Assembly: GCF_020103695.1 (NCBI RefSeq) | Contig: NZ_JAHXBF010000032.1 | Span: 55,436-119,435 of the forward strand | DNA: 64,000 nt | DNA from: Hyalangium versicolor | GTDB taxonomy: Bacteria > Myxococcota > Myxococcia > Myxococcales > Myxococcaceae | Direction: 5' to 3' | Part shown: positions 17,598 through 26,800 of the stretch, in pieces | How positions within the stretch are numbered: position 1 is the first letter of the stretch | How the letters are laid out: each line of letters starts with the position of its first letter | Translations under genes and position numbers: made by a program | The notes under the pieces: generated by a model | What the model was told of the DNA's origin: nothing | What the model saw: only the letters and a program-made list of their open reading frames with translations | Database searches by the model: none

Positions 17598-18047
17598 GTG
17601 AGACTCCTGCCTCTCGCTTCCCTGGTGTTGGCTGCGCTGGCCACGGGCTGTGGTGCCACGGTGCGTGGCGCGCCCCTGTCGGACCGTCCGTCCGAGGATG
17701 GCCGCAGCATCTTCCTGACCACGGGCAACGCGCCGCGCCCCTACCGGACGGTGGGCTTTGCCCAGGTGACGGGCTACGGCGTCACCGTCGCGGGCCTGGC
17801 GGACGTGGGCGAGGCCGGCCTGAACAGCGCCATCCGAGGGACCATGTCCCAGGTGGCCGCGCGGATGGGCGGAGACGGCGTCATCCACATCGAGTTCCTC
17901 GACGAGAACCCCCCCACCGATATCGAGCGCATCTCGGACGCGGTCGAGACTGCGTCCAACATCGCCAACGGCAAGGGCGAGGTGAAGACGCGCAACCGCT
18001 CGGTGATCGTCACCGGCGAAGTCATCCAGTTCCTGTCCGCCCCGTGA
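17598..18047 (+). CDS. Small lipoprotein, paralogue 2 of a tandem trio
   Basis: A 149-residue lipoprotein from GTG 17598, after TGGAGA. The lipobox is LAALATGC. It shares the core of its neighbours: IFLTTGNAPRPYRTVGFAQVT, then a region ending ARMGGDGVIHIEF, and a terminal SVIVTGEVIQFL strand. It is the most divergent of the three: it lacks the FFF-PLP hydrophobic stretch and instead has a polar ISDAVETASNIANGKGEV insert. It lies 31 bases after paralogue 1 and its stop overlaps the upstream GTG of paralogue 3, so the three are probably one operon. Function unknown. Confidence 0.78.
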   Translation: MRLLPLASLVLAALATGCGATVRGAPLSDRPSEDGRSIFLTTGNAPRPYRTVGFAQVTGYGVTVAGLADVGEAGLNSAIRGTMSQVAARMGGDGVIHIEFLDENPPTDIERISDAVETASNIANGKGEVKTRNRSVIVTGEVIQFLSAP

Positions 18048-18058
18048 GGCCCCTTTCG

Positions 18059-18505
18059 ATGCGTCTCCTGCTCGCTGTCTCGCTCGCGGCCCTCACCGGC
18101 TGCACCGTCATCAACACCGCCTCCGTGCCCTCGGACCGGAGCGGCCAGGACGTGTTCGTCACCGCCGGTGACATCCCCGAGCCCTACGAGTCTCTGGGTC
18201 TGGTGCAGGCCACGCGCTCGGGTGTGCTGCTGTTCGGCTTCGCGGACGTGGTGGGCACGGATCTCGAGGCTGGCTTCCAGGAGGTGCTCATCCCGCAGAT
18301 CCGCGAGATGGGCGGGGACGGTGCCATCAACGTTCGCTTCCGGCAGACGCAGTACCTGCCGGTGCAGAAGGTGCTGGGGGCCATCTTCTTCTTCGTCCCG
18401 CTGCCCAGCAGCGTGACGGTGACGGCCGAGGTGGTGAAACTGCGGCGCGGCAGCGCGGCCCGGCCCGCCGAGACTCCGGCCAAGGCTCCGGTGGCGGTGC
18501 GCTGA
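18059..18505 (+). CDS. Small lipoprotein, paralogue 3 of a tandem trio
   Basis: A 148-residue lipoprotein from ATG 18059; an in-frame GTG at 18044 overlaps the previous stop and would add five residues (coupled translation). The lipobox is LAALTGC. The body closely follows paralogue 1: DVFVTAGDIPEPYESLG, LVQATRSGVLLFGFADVVGTD, IPQIREMGGDGAINVRF and FFFVPLPSSVTVTAEVVKL. The C-terminus is an Ala/Pro/Lys tail. Tandem duplication with retention of length suggests three related sensors or binding subunits rather than decay. A hairpin-forming CCCTGTC/GACAAGGG segment follows the stop. Confidence 0.8.
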   Translation: MRLLLAVSLAALTGCTVINTASVPSDRSGQDVFVTAGDIPEPYESLGLVQATRSGVLLFGFADVVGTDLEAGFQEVLIPQIREMGGDGAINVRFRQTQYLPVQKVLGAIFFFVPLPSSVTVTAEVVKLRRGSAARPAETPAKAPVAVR

Positions 18506-18561
18506 GAGCACTCACACCTACCCCCGTTTCCCTGTCTGTCCGCGCGACAAGGGGGAGGGGA

Positions 18562-19929
18562 GTGGTAACGTCCGAAAGAGCCGGGAACCTGGATTGCCAG
18601 GGCTCGGGTGAGAGGCTTACTTCTGGCTGCTTCGAGGTGGGAGCGACGTTGGGAACCGTCCTCAAGGGTGGAAATGTCGTCGAGCTGGAGCCCGCCAGTG
18701 TCGAGCGGGTGGACCTGCGTATCGAGGACGCGCGCATCGTGGCGCGCGGGCCGGATCTGCAGCCGAAGCCAGACGACGAGGTGGTGGCGCTGTCGGGCAA
18801 GCTCGTGTTCCCGGGGCTGGTGAGCGCGCACCACCGGCTGCACATGTCGCTGGGCCGGGGCATGCCCGAGCCGCGGCTGGACGGCTACCAGGATGCGCTG
18901 GAGAAGGTGCGCTGGCGGTACGAGGGCGCGCTGGATCTGGACGCGGTGCAGGTAGCGGCCACGGCGGGCGGGCTCGAGGCGCTGCAATGCGGCACCACGA
19001 CGGTGTTCGACCTGCACTCCTCTCCGAAGGAGATTCTCGGCTCGCTGACGCGGGTGGCGCGCGGGCTCCACGAGGTGGGGGTGCGCGGGGTGCTGTCCTA
19101 CGCGGTGACGGACCGCGTGGGAGCGGTGGGGCGTGAGGAGGCGCTGGAGGAGACGGTCTCCTTTACGAAGAAGGCGAAGGGGCGTTTCCGCGGGCAGGTC
19201 GGGGCTGGCCACAGCTTCACGCTGAGCAACGAGGCGCTGGAAGGGCTGAAGCAGGCGCTGGCCTCCACGAGCACGGGGCTGCACGTGCCGCTGGCGGAGG
19301 ATCCGCTGGACGAGAAGCTCTCGGTGGAGCGGCACGGGGCCACGCCGGTGGGCCGGTTGATGGAGGCGGGGCTGCTGTCGCCTCAGAGCCTGGTGGCGCA
19401 TGCGGGCCACCTGGGCTGGGCGGATCTGGCACAGGTGATCAGCACGGGCTCGTGGCTGGTGCACACGCCGCGCTCGAATCAGGGGCTCGAGGTGGGGTAC
19501 GCGCCGGCGCTGAAGTTCGGCGCGCGGGCCACGCTGGGGGCGGACAGCCTCTCGGCGGATCTATTCGCCGAAGCGCAGGCGGCCTACCTGCGTTCGCGCG
19601 AGGCGGGGCAGCCCATTGACGTGCTGCGCTACCTGGCCAACGGACATCGGCTGGTGTCCCAGGCGTTCCAACTGCAGGTGGGGCCGCTGCGAGAGGGCGC
19701 GCTGGCGGACCTGCTGATCCTGGACTACCTGCCGGCCACGCCGCTCACGGCGGAGAACCTGGCCTGGCACGTGGTGTTCGGCCTGGGCTCGCGGCACGTG
19801 GAGGCGGTGATGGTGGATGGGAGCTGGCGCTTGTGGGCGCGCCGGCCGCTGTCGTTGAACCCGATGGTGGTGGCGGACCAGGCGCGCGAGGCCGCGGCAG
19901 CGGTGTGGGCGCGCATGGCGGGCAAGTGA
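18562..19929 (+). CDS. SsnA-like amidohydrolase (putative aminohydrolase), altered metal motif
   Basis: An amidohydrolase-superfamily protein of the SsnA/guanine-deaminase-like branch. The start is uncertain: GTG 18562 follows GGGGGAGGGG, while GTG 18637 would begin near the conserved LKGGNVVE. After the first beta-strand the family has H-x-H (SHNHFYSGL in SsnA); here it is SAHHRLHMSLGRG, so the second His aligns with Arg. Other expected sites are present: FDLHSSPKE, GLHVPLAED with a His, LVAHAGHL with a His, and GADSLSADLF with the Asp. The enzyme may bind its metal differently or be inactive. The natural substrate is unknown. Confidence 0.83.
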   Translation: MVTSERAGNLDCQGSGERLTSGCFEVGATLGTVLKGGNVVELEPASVERVDLRIEDARIVARGPDLQPKPDDEVVALSGKLVFPGLVSAHHRLHMSLGRGMPEPRLDGYQDALEKVRWRYEGALDLDAVQVAATAGGLEALQCGTTTVFDLHSSPKEILGSLTRVARGLHEVGVRGVLSYAVTDRVGAVGREEALEETVSFTKKAKGRFRGQVGAGHSFTLSNEALEGLKQALASTSTGLHVPLAEDPLDEKLSVERHGATPVGRLMEAGLLSPQSLVAHAGHLGWADLAQVISTGSWLVHTPRSNQGLEVGYAPALKFGARATLGADSLSADLFAEAQAAYLRSREAGQPIDVLRYLANGHRLVSQAFQLQVGPLREGALADLLILDYLPATPLTAENLAWHVVFGLGSRHVEAVMVDGSWRLWARRPLSLNPMVVADQAREAAAAVWARMAGK

Positions 19930-19986
19930 CACCTGGGGAGGCGGGGCGCTTGCGTTCCGGAGGAACTGGCCGTTAAGAGCGAGGGC

Positions 19987-20523
19987 ATGCTCCTTCCTCT
20001 GCTGGCAACGAGTCTCTTTTTGAGTGTTGTGCCCCAAGTGGGCGACACGGCGCCTGACTTCACGGTGACGGATTCCGATGGCAAGTCGCACACGCTGTCG
20101 GAAATGGTGAAGGCGGGCCCGGTCATCGTGGCCTTCTTCCCCAAGGCGTTCACTTCCGGGTGCACGCGTGAGCTGACGGCGTACCGGGATCGGTACGCGG
20201 ACGTCGAGAAGCTCAGCGGTCAGCTCCTGGCCATCTCGATGGACGACGCGGAGACGTTGAAGAAGTTCAAGGAGTCCCTGAAGGCTCCGTTCGCGTTCGT
20301 CCCGGATCCCGAGGGGAAGGTGGTGAAGGCGTACGACGTGAAGGCGCCGGTGCTGTCCCTTTCTCAGCGCTACACCTTCGTCGTGGGGGAGGGGAGGAAG
20401 ATCCTGAAGGTGGACTCAGGCTCGGACGCCATCAACCCCGAGGGGGCGGTGGCCGCGTGTCCGATGCACAAGCAGGGCGCGAAGCCGGACGCGAAGACTC
20501 CGTCGGAGGCAGGGAAGCACTGA
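19987..20523 (+). CDS. Secreted peroxiredoxin (AhpC/TSA-Bcp type)
   Basis: A 178-residue thiol peroxidase that starts with a short signal-like hydrophobic segment (MLLPLLATSLFLSVVPQ). The peroxidatic Cys is in KAFTSGCTREL, with the upstream T and downstream fold (PVIVAFFPKAF, AISMDDAETLKKF, PFAFVPDPEGKVVKAYDV) of a peroxiredoxin. A Cys in VAACPMHKQG near the C-terminus may act in resolution. Its role would be peroxide removal in the envelope. A second, cytosolic-type peroxiredoxin lies at 41.8 kb. Start ATG 19987. Confidence 0.85.
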   Translation: MLLPLLATSLFLSVVPQVGDTAPDFTVTDSDGKSHTLSEMVKAGPVIVAFFPKAFTSGCTRELTAYRDRYADVEKLSGQLLAISMDDAETLKKFKESLKAPFAFVPDPEGKVVKAYDVKAPVLSLSQRYTFVVGEGRKILKVDSGSDAINPEGAVAACPMHKQGAKPDAKTPSEAGKH

Positions 20524-20568
20524 GGTGCTCGGTGGCCGGGAGCCTCCGGCCACCTCCTCTCTCCTTGC

Positions 20569-20865
20569 GTGGAGCCGTTCGGCAGGTTCAGGTTCTCCTG
20601 CGAGAGCGGCAGGGCTGCGGGGGATGACTTCGCCGAAGTACAGCGGGTCATCCTGTCGCGTATCCGCCGGAGCGCGGATTTCTACCTGCCTGCCGAGCTG
20701 AACCCGCCGCTCTTCCCAGAGGCACCGGACAGTTCCCTGTTGGGCATGGCCTTGTCTGCCTGGGCACGCGTCTGCTCCCGGCTGTTGGTGCTCTTCTTCG
20801 ACGAGAGCGACTCCTTGCAGGGCCGGAGTCCCTCCGGCCGGGAGATCACGGTTCTGAGGGCGTAG
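20569..20865 (+). pseudogene. Internally deleted remnant of the AAA ATPase / nuclease gene
   Basis: A 98-codon frame that matches two separated parts of the full gene at 22040-23632. Its first ~80 codons align with the region around the Walker B motif (FSCES, GDDFAEVQRVILSRI, LSAWARVCSRLLVLFFDESDSLQG versus LSAWARFCPQPLVLFFDEIDALRG). The end, PSGREITVLRA, matches the last 11 residues of the full protein (PSGRPITVLRA). About 380 residues in between, including the C-terminal nuclease-like domain, are missing. The Walker A part is also absent. It lies in inverted orientation to the intact copy. Confidence 0.7.
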
Positions 20866-20878
20866 TTCGATTGGGCCC

Positions 20879-21415
20879 TCAGAAGGGGAGACCGCTGGTC
20901 TCTACGGTGAGTTCGCCGCGATTGATGCTGACGATGAGCTTCTGGGTCAGTGCCTGTCGCTGGGAAGGAGTCAGCTCGGGGAAGAGGCTTCGCAGCTCCT
21001 CCGCCTGCGTATCCCCCCAGCGTCTCGTGCGCAGGGCCTCATCCAGGAGGCGCTGCCCCTGCTCCAGGGTTGCCAGGGTTTGAGGCAGCACCACTTCCTG
21101 GGGCGGCACAGTCTCAGCAGCCTTCTCGGGGGGAGATGGCTCCATCCCGGTGCTGCATTCCTCTCGGAGCGCCTGCCGGATCTCCGTGCGCAGCGCCGAG
21201 AGATCCGGAGCGGGCGCACTGACGACACAGCGCGCCTGCCCCTGCGACATGGCCAACCGTGCGGGCAGTGCGTCGATCCGGGCGCTCAACTGCTCCAGCG
21301 CCTCCGGTGAAGAAGAGGATCCACCGGCGAGCGGGTTCGCGAACCACGAGGTGCCGTAGCCCAGCACCCACCCGAGCACGAGCACGGGTGGGATCCACAC
21401 CTTGGAGGAAGCCAT
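20879..21415 (-). CDS. Membrane-anchored protein of unknown function
   Basis: A 178-residue protein from ATG 21415 (GTG 21424 upstream is less likely because TAAGGG would sit too close). The N-terminal hydrophobic segment (VWIPPVLVLGWVLGYGTSWF) is a membrane anchor. The rest is helical and rich in Glu/Gln/Leu, with a LEQLSARIDALPARL coiled-coil-like stretch and a C-terminal block ending LFPELTPSQRQALTQKL. I do not recognise the family. It begins 14 bases after the stop of the next gene upstream (21429-21851) and the two are probably one operon. Confidence 0.62.
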   Translation of the reverse strand: MASSKVWIPPVLVLGWVLGYGTSWFANPLAGGSSSSPEALEQLSARIDALPARLAMSQGQARCVVSAPAPDLSALRTEIRQALREECSTGMEPSPPEKAAETVPPQEVVLPQTLATLEQGQRLLDEALRTRRWGDTQAEELRSLFPELTPSQRQALTQKLIVSINRGELTVETSGLPF

Positions 21416-21428
21416 GGAGCACACACCC

Positions 21429-21851
21429 TTAGAGGGTCTTGGTCTCGTACTGCGAGTAGGTACCCACGGTCAGTGCGGTGCAGGTGCCCGCGCCATCCCA
21501 GGAGAAGGAGATATACGAGTCCGAGTTGAGTGAGTGCAGCGCCTCGATGAAGGCCGGGTTCCCCGAGGTGCAGGACACGGTGACGTTGCTGGAGTTGCGC
21601 GCCGAGCAGGTCATCCACGCGGAGCTGGTTCCCGTACCGGGAGTACCGCCGACGGAGGCCGCGCACCCGAGGAACTGGTAGGTGTCGGTGCTGCTCCGGG
21701 CGGTGCCCATGAGTCCCTGGGCGGAGCCGCCGGAACCCGAGAAGACGATCGAGACATTCGTGCGGGACTTGGAACCCGCCCAGGCGGCGGGGCTCACCAT
21801 CATCATCACGGCCAGTGCTCCACCCAGCGTGTTTCGCGGAAGGCTCTTCAT
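21429..21851 (-). CDS. Small secreted protein of unknown function
   Basis: A 140-residue exported protein with a clean signal peptide (MKSLPRNTLGGALAVMMMVSPAAWA) and a mature part of about 115 residues rich in Ser, Gly and Thr. Four mature-region Cys residues (FLGCAAS, MTCSAR, VSCTSG, TCTAL) could form two disulfides. It looks like a small secreted beta-rich protein. No known family was recognised. It is upstream of, and probably co-transcribed with, the membrane-anchored protein at 20879-21415. The pair sits between the intact and the deleted copy of the AAA ATPase gene. Confidence 0.65.
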   Translation of the reverse strand: MKSLPRNTLGGALAVMMMVSPAAWAGSKSRTNVSIVFSGSGGSAQGLMGTARSSTDTYQFLGCAASVGGTPGTGTSSAWMTCSARNSSNVTVSCTSGNPAFIEALHSLNSDSYISFSWDGAGTCTALTVGTYSQYETKTL

Positions 21852-22039
21852 GGTTTTTCCTTGGAGGGGTCATCGTCCAGGATGGACAGAGCTTTGAAGA
21901 GCAATGGAGATGCCAGACACGGAGCGCTCGCTGCGCCTGTGCTTCTCGGAAGAACCGTTGCGGACTGCCATGGAAATGGGGAGACACAGCGCTGCAAAAT
22001 GCAGCGCGCCTCCGCGCCGGACGGACGGGACCGTGACTC

Positions 22040-23632
22040 TCAGGCGCGCAGGACGGTGATCGGGCGGCCCGAGGGGGCCTGGGCCTGTTCGAAGCGGATC
22101 CTCGACTCGGAACGTCGCGCCTGCTGTCGGCGATCGAAGATGACGAGCACTCCCTCACCCAGGCCCAGGCGTTCCAGATAGGCGTCGAGCTGGGTGAGGC
22201 CCTTGTTCAGAGGGTCTGCTTCATTGTCCCTCCACACCTTCAACTCCAGGGCATGACGCTGCCAGTGACGCTGGGTACCCTCTGAGTAGGGCCAGCGCAC
22301 GAGCAGATCGATCCTGCCTCGGCCCACGCCATACTCCCGGTCCACGAAGCCGCCGCCATTGATGACGCGCTGAAGGAAGGCCATGAGCACGAGCTGAGGT
22401 GCCGCCTCGTGGTAGGGGACACCCGCTGCCAGCACCTCGCCATGTTCCTGCCAGAAGGCCGCGAACTCCCGCAGCAGCTTCTCGAAGTCCAGGCGGCCAT
22501 CGGGGAGCACGAAGCTCCTGGGTTCCGCCAGGACCTTGGACTCAGGACCCGATGCCAGTACTCGGGCGATGACCTCGTGGTAGATGGGGTTGGCCACACG
22601 CACCGGGTTGTTGGGAGCGCACAGGCCCAGATCCCTCACGTATTGCAGGTCGTCCAGATAGGAGTCGCCCTCGGTGCCCAGTGTGCCGGCGAGCACCGGT
22701 TCGAGGATGCTGCGCACCCGCGGCTCATTGAGGCGAGCCACCAGCGAGTCCAGGTGGGTGGCTCGCTCGAGGATGAGCCGCTCCTTGGCCGTCTCTATGT
22801 GCTCGACCATGATGGGCTCGCTGGCGGGCACCGCCATCCTCTCGATGATCTCGCGAGCCAGCGCGTTGACCAGCCAGGGTTGCCCCCGGGTCAGTTCGAA
22901 GGCACGAGCCAAGGCTTCGGGAGTGAAGACCTGCCCGGTGTCCGCCGTGTGTTGGGCGTACAGTTCCGCCACTTCCTCCCGGGTGAAATCGCCCAGGCGG
23001 AGTGACTCCAACTTGATATTGAAGGGGCTGGCCGTGCCCAGCCGATTCGGGTCGCCCCCACTGGCGGCCTTGTAGTCGCGCACGTCGCGCAGGCCACAGA
23101 GGGCCACAGACGCCGGGAAGGCAGTAGGACGGTCCGAAAAGCCAGCGCGAAGCTGGCGCAGCACGCTGATGAGGCTCTGGCCGCGCAAGGCGTCGATCTC
23201 ATCGAAGAAGAGCACCAGCGGCTGGGGGCAGAAGCGCGCCCAAGCAGAGAGGTTCGTCAACAGCAGGCCCTCGTCCCCCTCGAACGTGAACGGTGGCGGG
23301 CGCAGTGGAGGTGGAAGTGCCAGCTCGGCACGCCGATACACCTCACGAAGGATGGAACGCTGGGCCGAGCCAAAATCGTCGCCGGAGGCCTCGCCTACTT
23401 CGCATGAGAAGTAGAGCGCGGCGTAGCGCCCGGAGGCCGTGAGCCCTTCAGCCAGGGCCCGGATCGCCGTGGTCTTCCCTGTCTGCCGGGGCGCGTGCAC
23501 GACGAAGTAGCCCATCTGCTCGACGAGCCCAGGGACTTCAGGAAGCCTGCGCTCGGCAGGAATCATGTAGTGCCAGTCCGGGCGGCAAGGACCAGCCGTG
23601 TTGAAGCGACGCGGCATCACCGAACCCTGCAT
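22040..23632 (-). CDS. AAA ATPase fused to a PD-(D/E)XK nuclease-like domain
   Basis: A 530-residue protein. The N-terminal ATPase has APRQTGKTTA (Walker A, about residues 47-56) and LVLFFDEIDAL (Walker B), then a LGDFTREEVAELY winged-helix-like part. The C-terminal half contains GRGRIDLLVRW and, 20 residues on, ALELKVW: this D...E-x-K pattern is that of the PD-(D/E)XK nuclease fold. Such ATPase-nuclease fusions are widespread in myxobacteria and cyanobacteria, often in multiple copies, with unknown roles; a defence role is possible. The start is ATG 23632 (ATG 23617 alternative). A deleted paralogue lies at 20569-20865. Confidence 0.82.
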   Translation of the reverse strand: MQGSVMPRRFNTAGPCRPDWHYMIPAERRLPEVPGLVEQMGYFVVHAPRQTGKTTAIRALAEGLTASGRYAALYFSCEVGEASGDDFGSAQRSILREVYRRAELALPPPLRPPPFTFEGDEGLLLTNLSAWARFCPQPLVLFFDEIDALRGQSLISVLRQLRAGFSDRPTAFPASVALCGLRDVRDYKAASGGDPNRLGTASPFNIKLESLRLGDFTREEVAELYAQHTADTGQVFTPEALARAFELTRGQPWLVNALAREIIERMAVPASEPIMVEHIETAKERLILERATHLDSLVARLNEPRVRSILEPVLAGTLGTEGDSYLDDLQYVRDLGLCAPNNPVRVANPIYHEVIARVLASGPESKVLAEPRSFVLPDGRLDFEKLLREFAAFWQEHGEVLAAGVPYHEAAPQLVLMAFLQRVINGGGFVDREYGVGRGRIDLLVRWPYSEGTQRHWQRHALELKVWRDNEADPLNKGLTQLDAYLERLGLGEGVLVIFDRRQQARRSESRIRFEQAQAPSGRPITVLRA

Positions 23633-23859
23633 CGGCCAGAGCGCCCGCGCAAGGAGCGCATGCCCTGGGCAAGGCGGTGGTTCGGCTCCTGGAGAAGGAG
23701 ACTCCCACTGGCGCTGGAGAAACGCTCGATATCGAGCGGATGCGCCAGCGCGTGCTCACATTCTGGAGCAGAGGGGTGGGATTCTTCTCCCCGTCAGGGT
23801 AGGGGACAGGCCTGGTTCCTCCGGCGCATCCCCCTGTTTCGCGCGCATCTACTTCGTCC

Positions 23860-26800
23860 ATGAGTTCTTCCGAGCCCGAGAACGAACAGGCCCCTCAGTC
23901 CGGCCGCGAGTCGGCCGAGAATCGTCTCCAGGAGCGAGGAGCTCTCCTGCGCCTCGCCCAGGAGGCAGGAGGTGTCGGGGTCTTCACCTTGGACATCTCC
24001 TCCCAGATGATGACCGTGACCCCCGAGTTCTGCCGGCTGTTCGGCATCGAACTCCAGGAGGTGCTGCAAGTGTCCCAGATCGAGGCGCTCGTCGTGCCCG
24101 ACGATCGGGACGTCGCCTCGACTCCGGAGTCGCGAGCCCTTGGACGCTCGCGGCTGGTCGTCGAGTACCGCATCCGCAGGCCTGGGACTGGCGAGCTGCG
24201 ATGGATCTCCCGACGCGCCGAGTTCGTCCGGGATGCTCAGGGCAAGCCCGTGCAGCTCATTGGAGTCGTGCACGACACGACCGAGCGCAGGCTGGCCGAA
24301 GATGCCCTGCGCGAGGCCAACGAGCGCATCCAACTCGCCCTGAATGCAGGAGCCGTGGTTGGCACATGGGTGTGGGAGATCCCCAAGGACCGGTTCACTG
24401 CCGACGAGCGCTTCGCGAGATCCTTCTCCATTACGTCCCAGGAGGCGGCCCAGGGAGTCCCCCTCAGTCTGGTCATCGGCTCCATCCACCCGGAGGACCG
24501 CCCCCGGATCGAAGCGCTGATCGCTCGGATGCTCGCGACCGGTGGCCCCTACCGGGCCGAATACCGCGTCCGGCAGCTCGATGGTGCCTACCGCTGGCTC
24601 GAGGCCAACGGCCACTGTGAGCTCTCGGCTGAGGGCAAGCCTCTTCGCTTTCCCGGGGTGCTGCTCGACGTCCACGAGCGGAAGAAGGCGGAGCTGCGTC
24701 AGGCCGCGCTTGTCGAGTTGGGTGACCGGCTCAGGGAGTTGGGAAACACCTCCGCCATCGCGGGCGCCGCCATGGAGATCATCGGACGGCTCTTTGGCGT
24801 GCTGCGGGCAGGCTATGGCACCGTCGACGCGTCCCAGGAGTACGTGGAGATCGAGCGGGACTGGCGCTCGGGCTCGGACGTCATCGACGTGTCGGGACGG
24901 CATCGGTTCGCGGACTACGGCGTCTATCTCGAGAACCTCCGGCGGGGCGAGACGGTCATCACCCGGGACATTGAGAAGGATCCGACGACCGTCATGAAGG
25001 CGAGCAATCTCCGGGAGCTCGGCATCCGGAGCATGCTCACCGTGCCGCTGCGCGAGCAGGGACGCTTGGTGGCTGTCCTGTACCTCCATGACAGCGAGGT
25101 TCGCGACTGGTCCCACGACGAGATCACCTTCGTTCGCAACGTCGCCGACCGCATCTGGTCGGCGAGCGAGCGCATCAAGGCGGTGGAGGGGCTGCGGCAG
25201 GCCAATGCGCAGCTCGCCCAGCGCGTCGAGCAACGCACGCGCGAGCGCGATCGCATCTGGAACTTCTCGCAGGACCTGCTGCTGGTGGCGGACTTCGAGG
25301 GCCGGTTCATCAGCGTCAACCCCGCGTGGACCCAGGTGCTGGGTTGGACCGAGGAAGAGCTGGTGGGAAGGACCTCGTCCTGGCTCGAGGAGCCCGAAGG
25401 GCACGCGAGGACGCGAGCCGAGGTGGATCGATTGGTTGGAGGCAGCCGGACGTTGCGCTTCGAGAACTCCTTCCGGCACAAGAACGGCTCCTTCCGAGTC
25501 CTCTCGTGGACAGCCGTCCCGGCTTCCGAAGAGGGAGTGCTCTACGCCGTCGCGCGGGACATCACCGACCAGCGGCAGACGGAGGAGCAGCTCCGCCAGG
25601 CGCAGAAGATGGAGGCCATTGGCCAGCTCACCGGCGGCGTGGCGCACGACTTCAACAACCTGCTCCAGGTCGTCAGCGGCAACCTCCAGCTCCTGCAGCG
25701 AGACGTGGCCGGCAACGAGCGCGCCATGCGGCGGGTGCGGACGGCGGCCAGCGCCGTCGACCGAGGAGCCAAGCTCGCTGCCCAGCTGCTCGCGTTCTCT
25801 CGCCGCCAGCCCCTCGAGCCCCTTGTCCTCAACCTGGGCCGGCTGGTGCGCGGCATGGACGAGCTGCTGCGCCGCACCCTGGGAGAGGACATCGAGGTGG
25901 AGACCGTCTCCTCGGGAGGGCTGTGGAACACTCTCGTCGATCCCAACCAGCTGGAGAACGTCATCCTCAACCTGGCCATCAATGCCCGGGATGCCATGGA
26001 GGGCGCCGGCAAGCTGACGATCGAGGTCAGCAATGCCATGCTCGACGACCACTACGCCCAGCTGAACCCGGACGTCGTGCCCGGCCAGTACGTGCTCCTG
26101 GCCGTCTCGGACACGGGCAGTGGCATGACGCCAGAAGTGCTCAAGCGCGCCTTCGAGCCATTCTTCACCACCAAGCCCGAGGGCCGAGGTACGGGACTGG
26201 GCTTGAGCATGGTCTACGGCTTCGTCCGTCAGAGCGGCGGCCACGTGAAGATCTACAGCGAGCTCGGTCACGGCACGACCATCAAGATCTACATGCCCCG
26301 CTCGTTGCAGGCCGAGGTGGAGCCCAACGAGCACCTCACGGGACCCATCGAGGGAGGCGAGGAGACCATCCTGGTGGTGGAGGACGACGCCGAGGTGCGC
26401 GCCACGGTGGTGGAGATGCTCGGCGAGCTGGGCTATCGCGTGCTCAAAGCGGTCGATGGCCAGGGCGCCCTGGCGATCATCCAGAGCGGTGTGCCGGTGG
26501 ACCTGGTGTTCACCGACGTGGTGATGCCCGGTCCCGTGCGCAGCACCGAGCTGGCGCGGCAGGCCAAGGCACTGCTGCCGGATGTCGAGGTGCTCTTCAC
26601 CTCGGGCTACACCGAGAACGCCATCGTGCACGGAGGGCGGCTCGATCCCGGGGTCCATCTGCTGAGCAAGCCTCATCGCCGGGAGGATCTGGCGCGCAAG
26701 GTGCGGCACCTGCTGAACAACCGCGAGCAGCGCCTGGCCACCAGGGAGGCCGCGGCGCGGGCTCGTGCTCAGCCCGATCGGGCGCCAGGGGCGGGCGGGG

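Noticed and set aside
23794..26709. 971-codon minus-strand ORF
   Set aside because: It lies exactly opposite the PAS/GAF hybrid kinase, which has full domain motifs. The antisense product has no recognisable domain.
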